This document shows, piece after piece, positions 15,001-24,900 of a DNA stretch of 64,000 bases. This stretch comes from Ciona intestinalis (lineage: Eukaryota > Chordata > Ascidiacea > Phlebobranchia > Cionidae): positions 23,633 through 87,632 of the forward strand of contig NW_004190433.2 of NCBI RefSeq assembly GCF_000224145.3. Reading direction: 5' to 3'. Within the stretch, counting starts at the first letter, position 1. Every line of letters starts with the position of its first letter. Both the position numbers and the translations under genes were made by a program. The notes beneath the pieces are model-generated. The model was not told the DNA's origin. It was given only the letters and a program-made list of their open reading frames with translations, and searched no databases.

Positions 15001-16243
15001 CTGTTTTGGTCAGTATTGTTTTTTATGTTTTACTTCATATTTGAATGACGTGGTCAGTGGTGTAATTCTGGAATTTGCAAATCTTGTTGGGGCCTAATAA
15101 ATAACCCATTCATTGTACTACACCAAAAAAGTGTTGTTTTTTTAATGTTGCCCCAATTTTTTTAACATAAAGACAGTTCAGTTTTAAAATGGTTCAATAC
15201 CATTATACACCATTTCCTTTTTTATTAACTTGTCATTGTTCCCCTTTAGGTTTCATATCTACATCAGTTACTGCCAAATATCTTCCACATACCTGCTGTT
15301 TCTACACTACCATGCCTTACTTCTGTATGGCAGACATGCGTCACCCTTCCACTTGTTGCGTTGACCCCACCATTAGATGAACAGCAGGTAAATAAATATT
15401 ACTTATTTTGTGGTGTATAAACGTCACTTATTTATGCTTGCGTGGCAGGGCAAATGCAGTCCTAACATTGGCTTTAATTTAATTTTTTTAACTAACATTG
15501 GCTTTAATTTTAATTAATACACCTCGTGGGGCTTTTGTAGGGTTTTTTATTGTTTTTATCTTGTATGACTGACAATCTGGTAAATTCATTAGTGACCGCT
15601 GGGTTGACAGTTAAAAAAAGCAATGACGGTTAAATTTCATAATATATATAACGAATAAACTACTATATATTTATTTCCACAATTTATTTGACGATAAATG
15701 CATTCAAAATTATGCTTTTAGAATGAATTTGTTGTATCTTGTTATCACTTTCTGGTCCTAAGTCCTCTTCTGCATCGAATGAACTTGGCGTATGTTGCTC
15801 AACAATTTGAATCACTTCAACTTTATGCGCTTGCTTTGGGTAAAAATGTCATACATTCTTGACGCATTAAACTTCTAGTTGTTTTCCTTTGTTGTAAATT
15901 ACAGGTTGTTTGCTTGCATCACCTGCCAGCCATGATAGAGCACGAAAGTTAGTTGAGTTAAAAGGAACTGAAATAGAAGCACAGATGGAAAAGTTCTGTG
16001 GTGGAAAGTCTCCTATTATTGGGCATATGTTGGTCAGTAGTTACATTTAATATTTGTTATTTTATTCGATATGGGTGAGGTCCTTGTCAAGAACCTGAGA
16101 ATTAGGGCAGATTTGGATCATTACACCAACACCCAGGCTGTGTTTGTAATACTTGTTATACTGTTTAGTGTTTATAATCAATAACGTTATTTTTAAATTG
16201 TTTTCAGCTATCGACTTTCCTTTCCGCTAATAAGAAAACTTAG
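60..16243 (+). CDS. KNTC1: Kinetochore-associated protein 1 (KNTC1/Rod), C-terminal ~1,390 residues, 5' end outside the window
   Basis: Rod is the large subunit of the Rod-Zw10-Zwilch complex, which sits on unattached kinetochores and brings in dynein and Mad1-Mad2. I read exons at 60-194, 591-728, 1273-1533, 1713-1838, 2309-2379, 3114-3275, 3520-3632, 4137-4279, 4536-4689, 5329-5522, 6311-6409, 6864-6996, 7493-7638, 8039-8148, 8550-8800, 9328-9491, 10086-10213, 10662-10830, 11547-11701, 11999-12252, 12740-12870, 13529-13650, 14139-14279, 14669-14906, 15250-15387, 15722-15839, 15905-16032 and 16208-16243; all keep phase across GT-AG introns. The 6864-6996 to 7493-7638 junction is the least certain. 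Identity rests on the C-terminal part: RVLNCLFHIVDDDVIYNL aligns with human RALQCLFYLADKETIESL, and the exon at 15250 (YLHQLLPNIFHIPAVS...VWQTCVTLPL) with human YLRKVLKAISSIHSLW...AWQRVIQIPL. The human protein is 2,209 residues, so about 800 residues lie upstream. The C-terminus (SANKKT, stop 16241-16243) is shorter than in human. Confidence 0.87.
743..780. repeat. 11-bp tandem repeat in a KNTC1 intron
   Basis: tactggatatt repeated three times. Confidence 0.85.
1872..2178 (+). repeat. ~300-bp interspersed repeat, copy A
   Basis: Shares with 9743-10015 (reverse) and 34270-34565 (forward) a block containing actaattacatcagttatat, gctagctttttggcaa, taaagtactacaaatggcac and gaggaatttacccctggggt. 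No long inverted ends or coding potential seen; unclassified. Confidence 0.75.
2412..2660 (-). mobile_element. SINE copy in a KNTC1 intron
   Basis: Reverse orientation, tail (tatcctcgcatggctggaaa) to mid-body (cttgcccaagg); tRNA head missing. Confidence 0.75.
2808..2996 (-). mobile_element. TIR element, MITE-like, copy 1
   Basis: Degenerate left end, clear right end (cccatcttctcccaccctac). In a KNTC1 intron. Strand is arbitrary: plus copies begin with the end that is followed by cattctattttct. Confidence 0.75.
4909..5107 (-). mobile_element. TIR element, MITE-like, copy 2
   Basis: Both inverted ends are present but diverged; in a KNTC1 intron. Confidence 0.75.
5888..6160 (+). mobile_element. 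Diverged SINE copy in a KNTC1 intron
   Basis: tRNA-like head with tgggttcaatgc, then a body with cactgatgggtt and attgtcagccat. Confidence 0.6.
6211..6228 (+). other. KNTC1: Possible 18-nt microexon or ghost exon start in KNTC1
   Basis: This short block is flanked by a good acceptor (cttatgcag) and donor (gtaaag) and reads KTEEFQ in the phase that joins both neighbours, so it would add six residues without shifting frame. The next exon, at 6311, starts KTEELTAM, and the first 14 bases are nearly the same. It is therefore either a real phase-0 microexon or a fossil copy of the next exon's start. Confidence 0.5.
6640..6838 (+). repeat. ~195-bp interspersed repeat, copy A
   Basis: Shares gtttgtctgctaggtg, cttaatttcttccaattaaa, aacaactgttgttttgtcgc and a terminal acaaataaa with 7782-7980, 18372-18570 and 19337-19445. 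The shared end suggests a retroposed short element; unclassified. Confidence 0.75.
7782..7980 (+). repeat. ~195-bp interspersed repeat, copy B
   Basis: Forward copy of the family at 6640-6838, the closest match to it. Confidence 0.75.
8194..8462 (+). mobile_element. SINE copy in a KNTC1 intron
   Basis: Head gtacagcggttagagcactt with B-box-like tgggttcaagg; the body ends near ccagccatac. Confidence 0.7.
8828..9112 (+). mobile_element. SINE copy, near full length, in a KNTC1 intron
   Basis: Head, body (gacacttaacagcaattgct) and tail (ttccggccacgcgaagat) are all recognisable. Confidence 0.8.
9530..9740 (-). mobile_element. Diverged SINE copy in a KNTC1 intron
   Basis: Reverse body and head parts (gtcttgtccaagaacacaca, gaactttgaactggta). 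Confidence 0.55.
9743..10015 (-). repeat. ~300-bp interspersed repeat, copy B
   Basis: Reverse copy of the family at 1872-2178, directly beside a SINE remnant. Confidence 0.75.
10501..10646 (+). mobile_element. TIR element, MITE-like, copy 3, left end missing
   Basis: Internal part and right end (ggtgtcccatctcccccc...ctac) only; it stops 15 bases before a KNTC1 exon. Confidence 0.7.
10968..11240 (-). mobile_element. SINE copy in a KNTC1 intron
   Basis: Reverse orientation, tail to head, with acccattagtgaccactggg and the B-box complement gagccttgaatcc. An open frame across it is a by-product. Confidence 0.8.
12565..12615 (-). mobile_element. SINE tail fragment
   Basis: Only the tail is left (actttatcctcgcgtggccgg). 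Confidence 0.6.
13030..13385 (+). mobile_element. Two facing SINE remnants in a KNTC1 intron
   Basis: A reverse fragment (gtgtcttgccaaag, about 13030-13080) precedes a forward, diverged copy (about 13150-13385, with ttaggcaagacactt and tccaaattgtcagccat). Confidence 0.55.
15430..15612 (-). mobile_element. Diverged SINE copy in a KNTC1 intron
   Basis: Reverse tail and body; cattagtgaccgctgggttg is clear. Confidence 0.6.
16069..16140 (+). repeat. Short GGTGAGGTCC repeat family (representative copy)
   Basis: A ~75-90 bp element: tatatgggtgaggtcct, a variable centre, gattTAGGcCAGAgTTGGcc, then cattaccccaacacc. Other copies: 1568-1675, 3693-3753, 3843-3915, 11718-11790, 12475-12535, 20595-20672, 25926-25986, 32936-33000, 34118-34180, 35023-35062, 35970-36025, 37318-37403, 37455-37530, 37660-37745, 38028-38098, 40719-40790 and 49985-50040, in both orientations and all non-coding. 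Confidence 0.65.
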
Positions 16244-16960
16244 AATTGATTGGAGAAAAGTGTATTCACAAACATGGTGTTTTTGAAAGTATTACTCGCT
16301 TTTGTTTCTTCCTTAAATACTTGGTTTAATATTGTTTGTTCCAATAATGTGGTACCATTCATTTACACTTTTCCTGTAAATGGTGGTATATGGTATGATA
16401 TGTACTGTATGATATGGTGTCCGGTATGTTCTATTTTTGTATAAACTATTTTTTGTTGTGTTTTTCAATTCTGTTTGTGTAGAAAGTTTGTTAATATTAT
16501 TTTCGCTTTGCGTGTGACAACCCAACCAAAATTTCAAATGAAAGCTGTATTATATTTTTGTGTAGTATTTTTTCTAAATGCTCCAGGTTAGTTGCAAATT
16601 GAGTCTATTTCGCACTACACAACATTAATGTAATGGAAGGTAGAATGTTACCAGCAGAAAACAAAAATTATAGAAGGCAGCTCAGATTCACTATAATGCA
16701 ATTAAGTCAGGTGCTCTCCTCATTTAGCAAAACTTTTGTTTATTTAAATTAATTATCTTAAAAAATCACTTATTAAGTTACATATGTAATATATCTTAAG
16801 CTGGGATACAAAACAGAACATTCGTGTTATAACAACTGTTTTTGCCTTCCAATGGCAGGGTAAATAAATTACATTCAATCATGATTGTGTACTGCTATGT
16901 GTGCAAGTTTTATCTAATATTGGTTTGGCTTTTTAAGTTACTGCTGAATAAAGTTACATT
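16244..16960 (+). other. Probable KNTC1 3' UTR with AATAAA at 16947-16952
   Basis: After the KNTC1 stop there is no further coding signal. An AATAAA lies at 16947-16952, inside or beside a small SINE fragment (16799-16882). The true cleavage site could be earlier, so the end is a guess. Confidence 0.35.
16799..16882 (+). mobile_element. SINE tail fragment after KNTC1
   Basis: Tail-like ttataacaactg, ccttccaatggcagggta and ttacattcaatcat. Confidence 0.5.
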
Positions 16961-17851
16961 TACAACGTGTAGAATTTACATTTAACCTACACAACTTAGG
17001 CACAGCATTGATCAGCATACGTCGATTTAGTAAATGAAGGTTTATTTACGTTATGGTTTTTTTCGATCCGTACCTTTGTATGGCGTGATAAAGTGCAGCT
17101 TTTTCTGACCAGGTCGTAGAAATTTCTATGGCTCTGATTCTGACCGCAGTAGCCGACCATTCGGATTTTACCGGGTAGTAAAAATTAACGAAATAACTTT
17201 TTTATAAAACAGATTGAAAAACGTATGTACTAGTACCTAAAAAGTGTTTAAGTCTGTAATGTAAATTACAGTTGTCGTACGAAACTTGAAATTTACAAAT
17301 CGCGGGAAAAAATGGTTACGTAAACTGTATGGTTAAAGTCATTCGGTTCACTACGCCAAAATCGTAATGATTGACTGAGTTTCCGGAACTGGATTATTTA
17401 GGTTTACAAAACAATATGAAAGGCACTTTCTATAGTTATATTGTTAGCTCTTAGGACGCTTTTTTGTCGTTACAAATGTTACAACATATGACTGTTGACC
17501 TTATTCGTTTTATTAGACAGCTATATATAGTACTGACAGATCAAAATTTAAGTTGTCATATTCTGTAAAAACTTACAACAAGTTCTTAACTTTGCAATAA
17601 GTTATTGTCGTTCATATTAACACTGCCATTTCATTTTTTTCCAAAGTGCAAAGAATAGAGTAAAGAAAATTATTATGTTATTTTTTTCCAAGTAAAATAT
17701 CCCTACAGCTGTTTTTATTCACAAAAGAAATTTTACGGTCACTATCTTTAAAGCTAAATCAGCAGTATTTAAATAGTATCTAAAGTACCCTGCTTATTTG
17801 ATTTCCAGTGCAGTTAAAAATGTTATGATAAGTTAGGGATTTCTAATTGAA
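16961..17851. other. Intergenic spacer between KNTC1 and NIPBL
   Basis: AT-rich DNA with no open frame that looks coding. It should contain the NIPBL promoter; I see no clear TATA box. Near its right end lies an unpaired splice acceptor (see 17796-17813). Confidence 0.6.
17796..17813 (+). promoter_or_regulatory. Candidate spliced-leader trans-splice acceptor ahead of NIPBL
   Basis: A pyrimidine-rich run ending tgatttccag (AG at 17807-17808), with a second AG at 17812-17813, sits about 40 bases before the NIPBL start codon with no obvious upstream exon. Ciona is known to add a 16-nt spliced leader to many mRNAs at such sites. That this site is used is inference. Confidence 0.35.
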
Positions 17852-20800
17852 ATGAACTTCAACAGTGATTTGTCCAAATCTTCGTTCCCGTTTTATAACA
17901 TTCCTGGTTTATCAGAACGTAAGTTTATATACTGTTGTATTTTTGAATACTATTATAGCTTATATAAAAACTAAATTCACTAGTTTTACCCTCTGTGTAA
18001 ACTATGTTTTTCAAAATTTTGGGGGAGGATTTTTGTCTGAATATTTTTGTGCGGTGATTTTTCTTTAAAAAATTAGGTGCAGGGATTCATTTCTTTCTTT
18101 CCAATCTGGTATACCAGTTTCATAGTAGACAACAATTTAGGAGTGTTTAGGTTTTTCATTTATTTAAACTTGTATGCCATGGCAGATTCATTATTTATAA
18201 CATATTTGCATCGGTTGTGTTTACATGATTTTATTTAAAATTGTTGCACCAATATTTTTTGCGTTAAAGCCATTATAGTTTTAGTGAGATCCTCAGTTTG
18301 GTTAAACTGTTTGTAAAAATGACAGCGGGCACACATTCAATTTTTTTATAAATTGTCGTAATTCGATTTCTACAAAAATAACTTTAATTGGCCGTTCGTT
18401 TACTAGGTGTACTGACTACGCTTTTTTTCCATTTAAAGTATACATGTTTTTAAATGTAAGTATGTTTTAACAACTGTTGTTTTGCCGCCATATCTTGTCT
18501 TTTCGTTAAAAATATTCCTAAATCTTTACTACTATATTCAAAGAGACAAATAAAAAGTTATTAATTAGTATTATTATTAAATTATTTTTGTTTAATTTTT
18601 TTTACAATTATATATATATAATGAAAATGATTTTGTTTTTTGCAGTGACAGAAGATAACACTCATGTCCCGCCATTAAGCGGTGCCCTCACACACCCACT
18701 CCATCATGGTGCACGACATGAAGCAGCGACCCGCATACTCAACACACCTGATGCTGCGTTTGTCTCACAAATTGTTGATGCTTTTTCAGCTCCATCTGCA
18801 GAACACATGTACGTATTGGTACACACATGAACACATTGTTACTTTGCGTTTTCTTTTATTCTATCCTGAGTGTTTTGAGACAACTTTTGCCTAAATTCAG
18901 GACCTCATGACTTTGAAAGCCTGTTTTCTTGGCTTTAGTTTTGTTAGATGTTTGTCCATAGTGTGTCAGTTAATGCATAGGCATTATGTTATATGTCACC
19001 CAAATTTTTTGAACTTTTTTGAATTTGCATGTTTCACTCATTCGGAATCGAATGTTTTTTTTAAAAAGTAGTGGTCTTTCTGAAATGGATAATGGTTTTG
19101 CTTACTATTACAGAAGCCAAGCTCAGCAAGCAGGTTGCATTGAAGGTGTAGGTAACTCTCCATTACTCCAAGCAGTTCTTTCTCAAAATCCATACGAGCA
19201 CAGAAATGTGGTAAGTACCAGACCACACTTTGAAGCCCATCTTCAATTGTCATGTATTCACAATCCCATTGCTTAAGTGATGTTATGATATAACCATATC
19301 GGCTTTTATCCAAAACATTATTTCTTTCTTTTTTATCAATAAGCGTGTTTTAACAACTGTTGTTTTACCGTTACTACCCACCTTTTCGCTTTTGTCAACT
19401 TTCTTGTTTTTCGATATCGTGACCGAAGGGACGAAATAAATTTTATTCATTTATTCATTGTTATTTCAGGCCCCACTTGGTGTAAGTTCTAGCATGCCTC
19501 ACGTAGGAGCTCACAACCCACATGTACAGAATCCAGCTCCAGGGTAAGTTGTGTTGTATTCTTGGGTTTGTTTTGAGACGCAAATGATAGAATGAAAACT
19601 AAGGCGAGCACGAACATATATACAGGGCACTTAATTACAAAATGGCAACACAATGCAGCACATTCCCCAAATTACGTGCTCTGTAGCTTAACCATAACAA
19701 GTTATATGTTTAATTCTAAAGATTTTACGTTATATGTTTAATTCTAAAGATTTATGTTTAATTCTAAAGATTTTAAGTTTGCTTATAATTTACATGACGT
19801 ACACAAGTAAACACAACACCTAATGAGTTATTACAATTTCGTTTTTTTTGTAATGTTTTGTCCATAAAAATCAGTTTTGAATAAGTAATTCATAATATTA
19901 ATATATTCGATTCATACAGAACTGTTGCATCAAATTTTACGCAAATGGATCCAACTGCTGCAAGAGTTCCAAACGTATACCAAGGTATTTATTGTTAAAA
20001 TTTCCCATCTATAAATTGGTTAAAACTTTTTTCTATTTGTAAGTTAATGCAACATGCAATAATGTAACATTAACCTTTAATGTTTGCAAAAAAACACAAA
20101 CAGAAAAAAGTTTTACCCCTTTAATCATTTTGCTTTTAGTATAATGAGAAATAACTACAACCCTTAATTTATCAAATTTTGAATTTGATTATTTTAAATA
20201 ATTGCCTAAAACCCTTGCCACAACATTTTTGAAACACAGGTAACCCAAACCGACTCCCAGTCACAACTCGTCCCATACAAGCAGTGGCTCCTCAGCCTCG
20301 TGTTCCACGTATGGTGATTCAGGTAAGACACTGGTGTTAAAATATCATTTTCCCTATATTAAAATTAATGTACTTTCAGTCAAAATATGAATCGGAACAT
20401 AAACAATTTGTTTCTCATGAAAAACCTGCCACTGATTCGCCAATCACAAGTGTCAATGAAGGCCAAGAAGAAAACCCAAAAATATGTCTTAAAATTAGGT
20501 AACTATATGCAGTTAGGTAACTACAATGCATATCACTATGTTGGTACTGTAAAAAATGCTGCAATATAAGTGAAAGTCTAGTTTATGAAACAGGGAATTG
20601 CTGTTGCCAACTTTGGGCTAAGTCCCAGGTCCCAGGGGGGTTCCTCGCCTTAGGACCTCACCCTTATAGATTTTTTTTGTGTTATTGTAAAAAATAATTG
20701 TAGCATTTATCTTGTTGCTAAAAAACAATATTTTAGATAAAATATTTCTGTGACGTTTTTTACCTGTTATCTGACTTACCTTTATTTACCAATTTCTATT

Positions 20801-21919
20801 ATGTTTATAAATTTGTGTTTTACACCATTTTAGACGAACAAAGAAAAGTCACAAATCAAGCAGCAAAGACAAACATGAAACGAGTCAACCAGTTGAATAC
20901 GGGATCGTTTCATCTGATGATAAACCTCCCGGTGCTGGTCCAATCAAGTTAAAAATAGCTCGTTTAAAATCTTCGACTTCAGCTAAAATAAACAAAGGTC
21001 CAAATTCGGAAACTTTTAAAGTGGCTTCACTAACTACAAAGCAGGGTGTGGATCCTAATGAAGATGGAGAAAGAAGTAAGTTTTATCAAGAAGTTGATCA
21101 GGAACAACAGAAAGCAGAAGATGCAGCAGCAGCGATGATAAGGACAGTGTTTAGTGAGAAATCCACACCAGACATGTCAACTACGGCTCAAAGTTCCAGA
21201 GCAAAACACCAAAAAGTGAAAAGCGTGGGAATAAGCATAAACCATCAAAATCATCCGACTTTGCTCACAATGCTCCAATGCTAAAGAATGAGCAACTGAT
21301 GGAAACAAACAATATTGACCCCACAGCATTACTTAACACCAACCGAATCAATCAACAAGTTACTCCACGTAACGACCAAATCATGTACACCCCATCACCA
21401 CAAGTACCCCATACCCCACCAGCAGTTCAACCGACTGTCTCCCCCCACCCAAGGTTACCCAACTCATACCCAATGTACCAACAACACAGCCATCGAACCA
21501 ACCAACACCCCCAAACCAACTACACCCACGCTGCTGTGGACAAAGTTTACCCTCCCTACACCCCCAACCCACCCCAACAGCCAACAACAATGAATATGGA
21601 ATACAACTCAAATTATCCACCAAGAAATATCCTACCTGGTCAGTTATTTTCACCTGACACCAAGGTAAAGGCTCCTTCGTTTCCCCAGCAATCTCCTGCA
21701 TGGCCGCACCAGGCATCCGGTTTTCCACCAAATCGCAGCAAAGCAATACCATCGTTGCCACCAGATTTTCCGCAGGCATATTTATCCATGCCACCGACAT
21801 ATAGTGAAAGTGTGGTATCTCAACAACACAAGGTACAAGCTAACATGCACCACCAACAAGCACTTCCTAATCTACCACAGTACAACCAACATGATGCTTC
21901 ATATAATTATCGCCTGCAA

Positions 21920-21950
<31 letters not shown>

Positions 21951-24900
21951 AACAACAACAACACCAACACTTCAGCAATCAACATCATGTTGATCACAGA
22001 CACAGTTTGGCGGAGCCGAAAAAGCAGCAATTCCAACACCCACCCAACACTGCGTACATGCAAGGTTCAATGGCAATGGATAAAGATGCCATGTATAAAA
22101 CACACACCAACCAACCATATGTACAAGAAACATATGCTCCAAACAGTATGGCAACAACATCCAACTTACATCAAATGAATCCTAACATGGATCATGGCTT
22201 ACAAAAAGTCACTGCTGTTACTCAACCTGCCCCACCCTATGCAGAAGCTAATTACTCAAATGCACCAATGGTAAGAGACAATTTTCTCATTATCATAATG
22301 TATGTTGGCTGCAATGGCTGGCAATTGGCAACCTATATCTTGGCTGTTTACCTATAGATTCAAAAACCCAGCTATTCATTTATATATCGGGTAGTATTTG
22401 CAAAAATCTTGATCTCATTGATGCATGCTTTCATACTATGATTATCACGCAACTATTGATACCTAAACTAAGAACTGCTAAATGTATAGACAACAGTCCA
22501 TTATATAAGAAACATAGAGACAATTTAACTTGAGCAAGCATCCAGGTGTGAGTATAGGCAGTTGTACCTGACCAAAATCATGTTTCTCCAAAATTAAGAA
22601 AACTACAAATGATTTTCCATTAAAACCGTAATTCAGAATGATTTTTGATTTGTTCGCTACTTAAATTTAACATGTGTGTTGCACTAGTGCAATATTTCAT
22701 AAACAGTAAATAAGAAGTTTTTTTTATTAACAGACAAACAAATACAACGCTGTCAACAAACATCGACATAAACATCATCACAGCAATCAATCTGGGAAAG
22801 TAAAGAAACGAGGTTTGTTTGTTTATTGCAGTGTATTCATATGTACCAAAAACATTATATATGTTGCATTCTTTATAGGTGCGTTTAGTATTGTCATACT
22901 TGAAAACAAGTTTAGACATTTTTAGTTTGACATCAAATGTGACATTTTCAAAACTTTTATGATCATTTTATATGAATACTAATCTTTTTTATACACAGTA
23001 CATTTTTATGATTATCTGCCCTATATTTTTGTATAAACTTAGTTTAAAGTTCAGATTATTATTTATAAAATTTAGTAACTTATTTCAGTTTTTCAGGTTG
23101 AGAATTTACAGCATCCAAGAAATTTGAAGCAGAATATAAAAGAAAATAGAGATGTTACGTTTAAGCTAAAATGCATTATTTACCTTAGAATAATTTCTAT
23201 TTAGATTAAAAGGTGTATGAAATATACAAGTTGAAAAAAATGTATTGGTATATCAGAAACATAACTTAAGTTAGGTTCCTACTTCTTACAGTTACATTAC
23301 AGACAATATTTTACACCAAAACATTTTTTTCCAGACTTTAGAATTAATGAAGTGTCAGTAACTTTTAATTTGAATGAAAATCTTGCAATGAAATGGATAA
23401 GCCTAAACCATTTCGAGTTCAAGTTACAAACGTTGATAAGAAATTTCACATTAAAGTAAATGTGAGCACACTAAAGTCAGGCAGTGTATTGAGAGCATTG
23501 AGCAAACGTAAAACCAGACAAACCATAAAAGAAGAGGGAAAAATCAAAATGCAACAAGATACTTTCACCTATATTAGAAGAGAGGCAATAGTTATACTTA
23601 AAGGCAAGTTTAGTTAGACCATACCAGACAGATATTTTACTAGTTTTGAAATACTTTAATGGTGAAAATCTAATATCTAGTATTATCTACCCAAGACAGA
23701 AAATTATGGTAAAGCCAAAATCGTTTGTTATGTGTGTGACTGTGTGCTAGCTAATTTTTATGACTACTGTTTTAATAAATTGCACTTGGCAGAGCAATCG
23801 TTTTCTTATAGTATTTTTTGGGGGAGGGGGGGGGGGGGGTTCAAGAGACCACCCTTGTTTTTCCGCCTCTGTTTTAATGAGTTGTATGTAAAATTGGTCT
23901 TTCTGTTTTATTTTGATTTTGTTTGCATAATATCTCCCAATACAGGAAGCCAACATGTTCGTGTCAAATTTGTTGATGATTCAGAGGAGACAGATATCTT
24001 TAAATTATCCGATGTAATGTACCCTGATGATTCTGAAGTCACAAGTTTTGACGAGCTTCAACCTGGTGCAATTGTGGTGGCAAAATGGCCGATGAATGGG
24101 AAAAGATACAGTGCTGTTGTTATTGACCCTCTCGACTCTGGCACAGGTTCATATTTTTATATATTCATATGAAAATTTTGTTTCACTACTTTTTTGGTTA
24201 TTTTTGGTCCTGCATTGTGACTTAGTGGTTAGGTTACATTATAACCAAAAGATACACAGTTCGATGCTATAATATATGTATATATATTTAGATGACAATT
24301 TTTTTTCACCACTTTCTTAGTCATTTTTTTGTCCTGCACTGCTCAGTGGTTGGGTTTCATTATAACCAAAAAAAAACAGTTTGTTGCTCGTTACTGCTAT
24401 CATCAATAGCCTTTGTGTACTTGAGCAAGACAATTATTAGAAATTTCGCCAAAAGAATGATCACTGGACATTTATGTTAAGTGGTAAAGTAACTAAATCA
24501 GTTTAAATTAAATGATTGTCTCATGTCTGTAATAAAATAGAGCAGAAAATCTGTGTTTCTTCATTTTGGTACAAGATCTAACCGTATCTAATATCTCATA
24601 AAAATGTTAACGATTTTTTTTGTTTTTTAAGGCCGTAGATTCCGTGAGCGTAAACCACCTCCCAAACCTTTCCAAGCAGCAGAGTTTGACCAATCTATGA
24701 AACCAAGTCTCCTTTTGAACAAACTCGATTTTGAGAACATTGATAATTTCAATGAGAATGAAGCTTCTATGGGTTCTGAATTCAATGCTTATGTTTCTAT
24801 GGCTGATCGTATAAAGTTAAAACGAAGAGAAATGATGTTAAAAGAAAAATCACAAGGTATTGAAACTTAATAATGATTTTTTTTATTTAATTTCCATTTT

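Noticed and set aside
21381-21800. 139-codon open frame on the minus strand
   Set aside because: It is the complement of the Pro/Gln-rich NIPBL exon; low-complexity coding DNA opens the other strand.
21804-22178. 124-codon plus-strand frame rich in Asn
   Set aside because: Another frame of the CAA/CAG run in the same NIPBL exon.
23732-23945. 5' part of the open frame that runs into the Tudor-like exon
   Set aside because: It crosses the G run and a pyrimidine tract ending in AG at 23945, so it is intron read-through.
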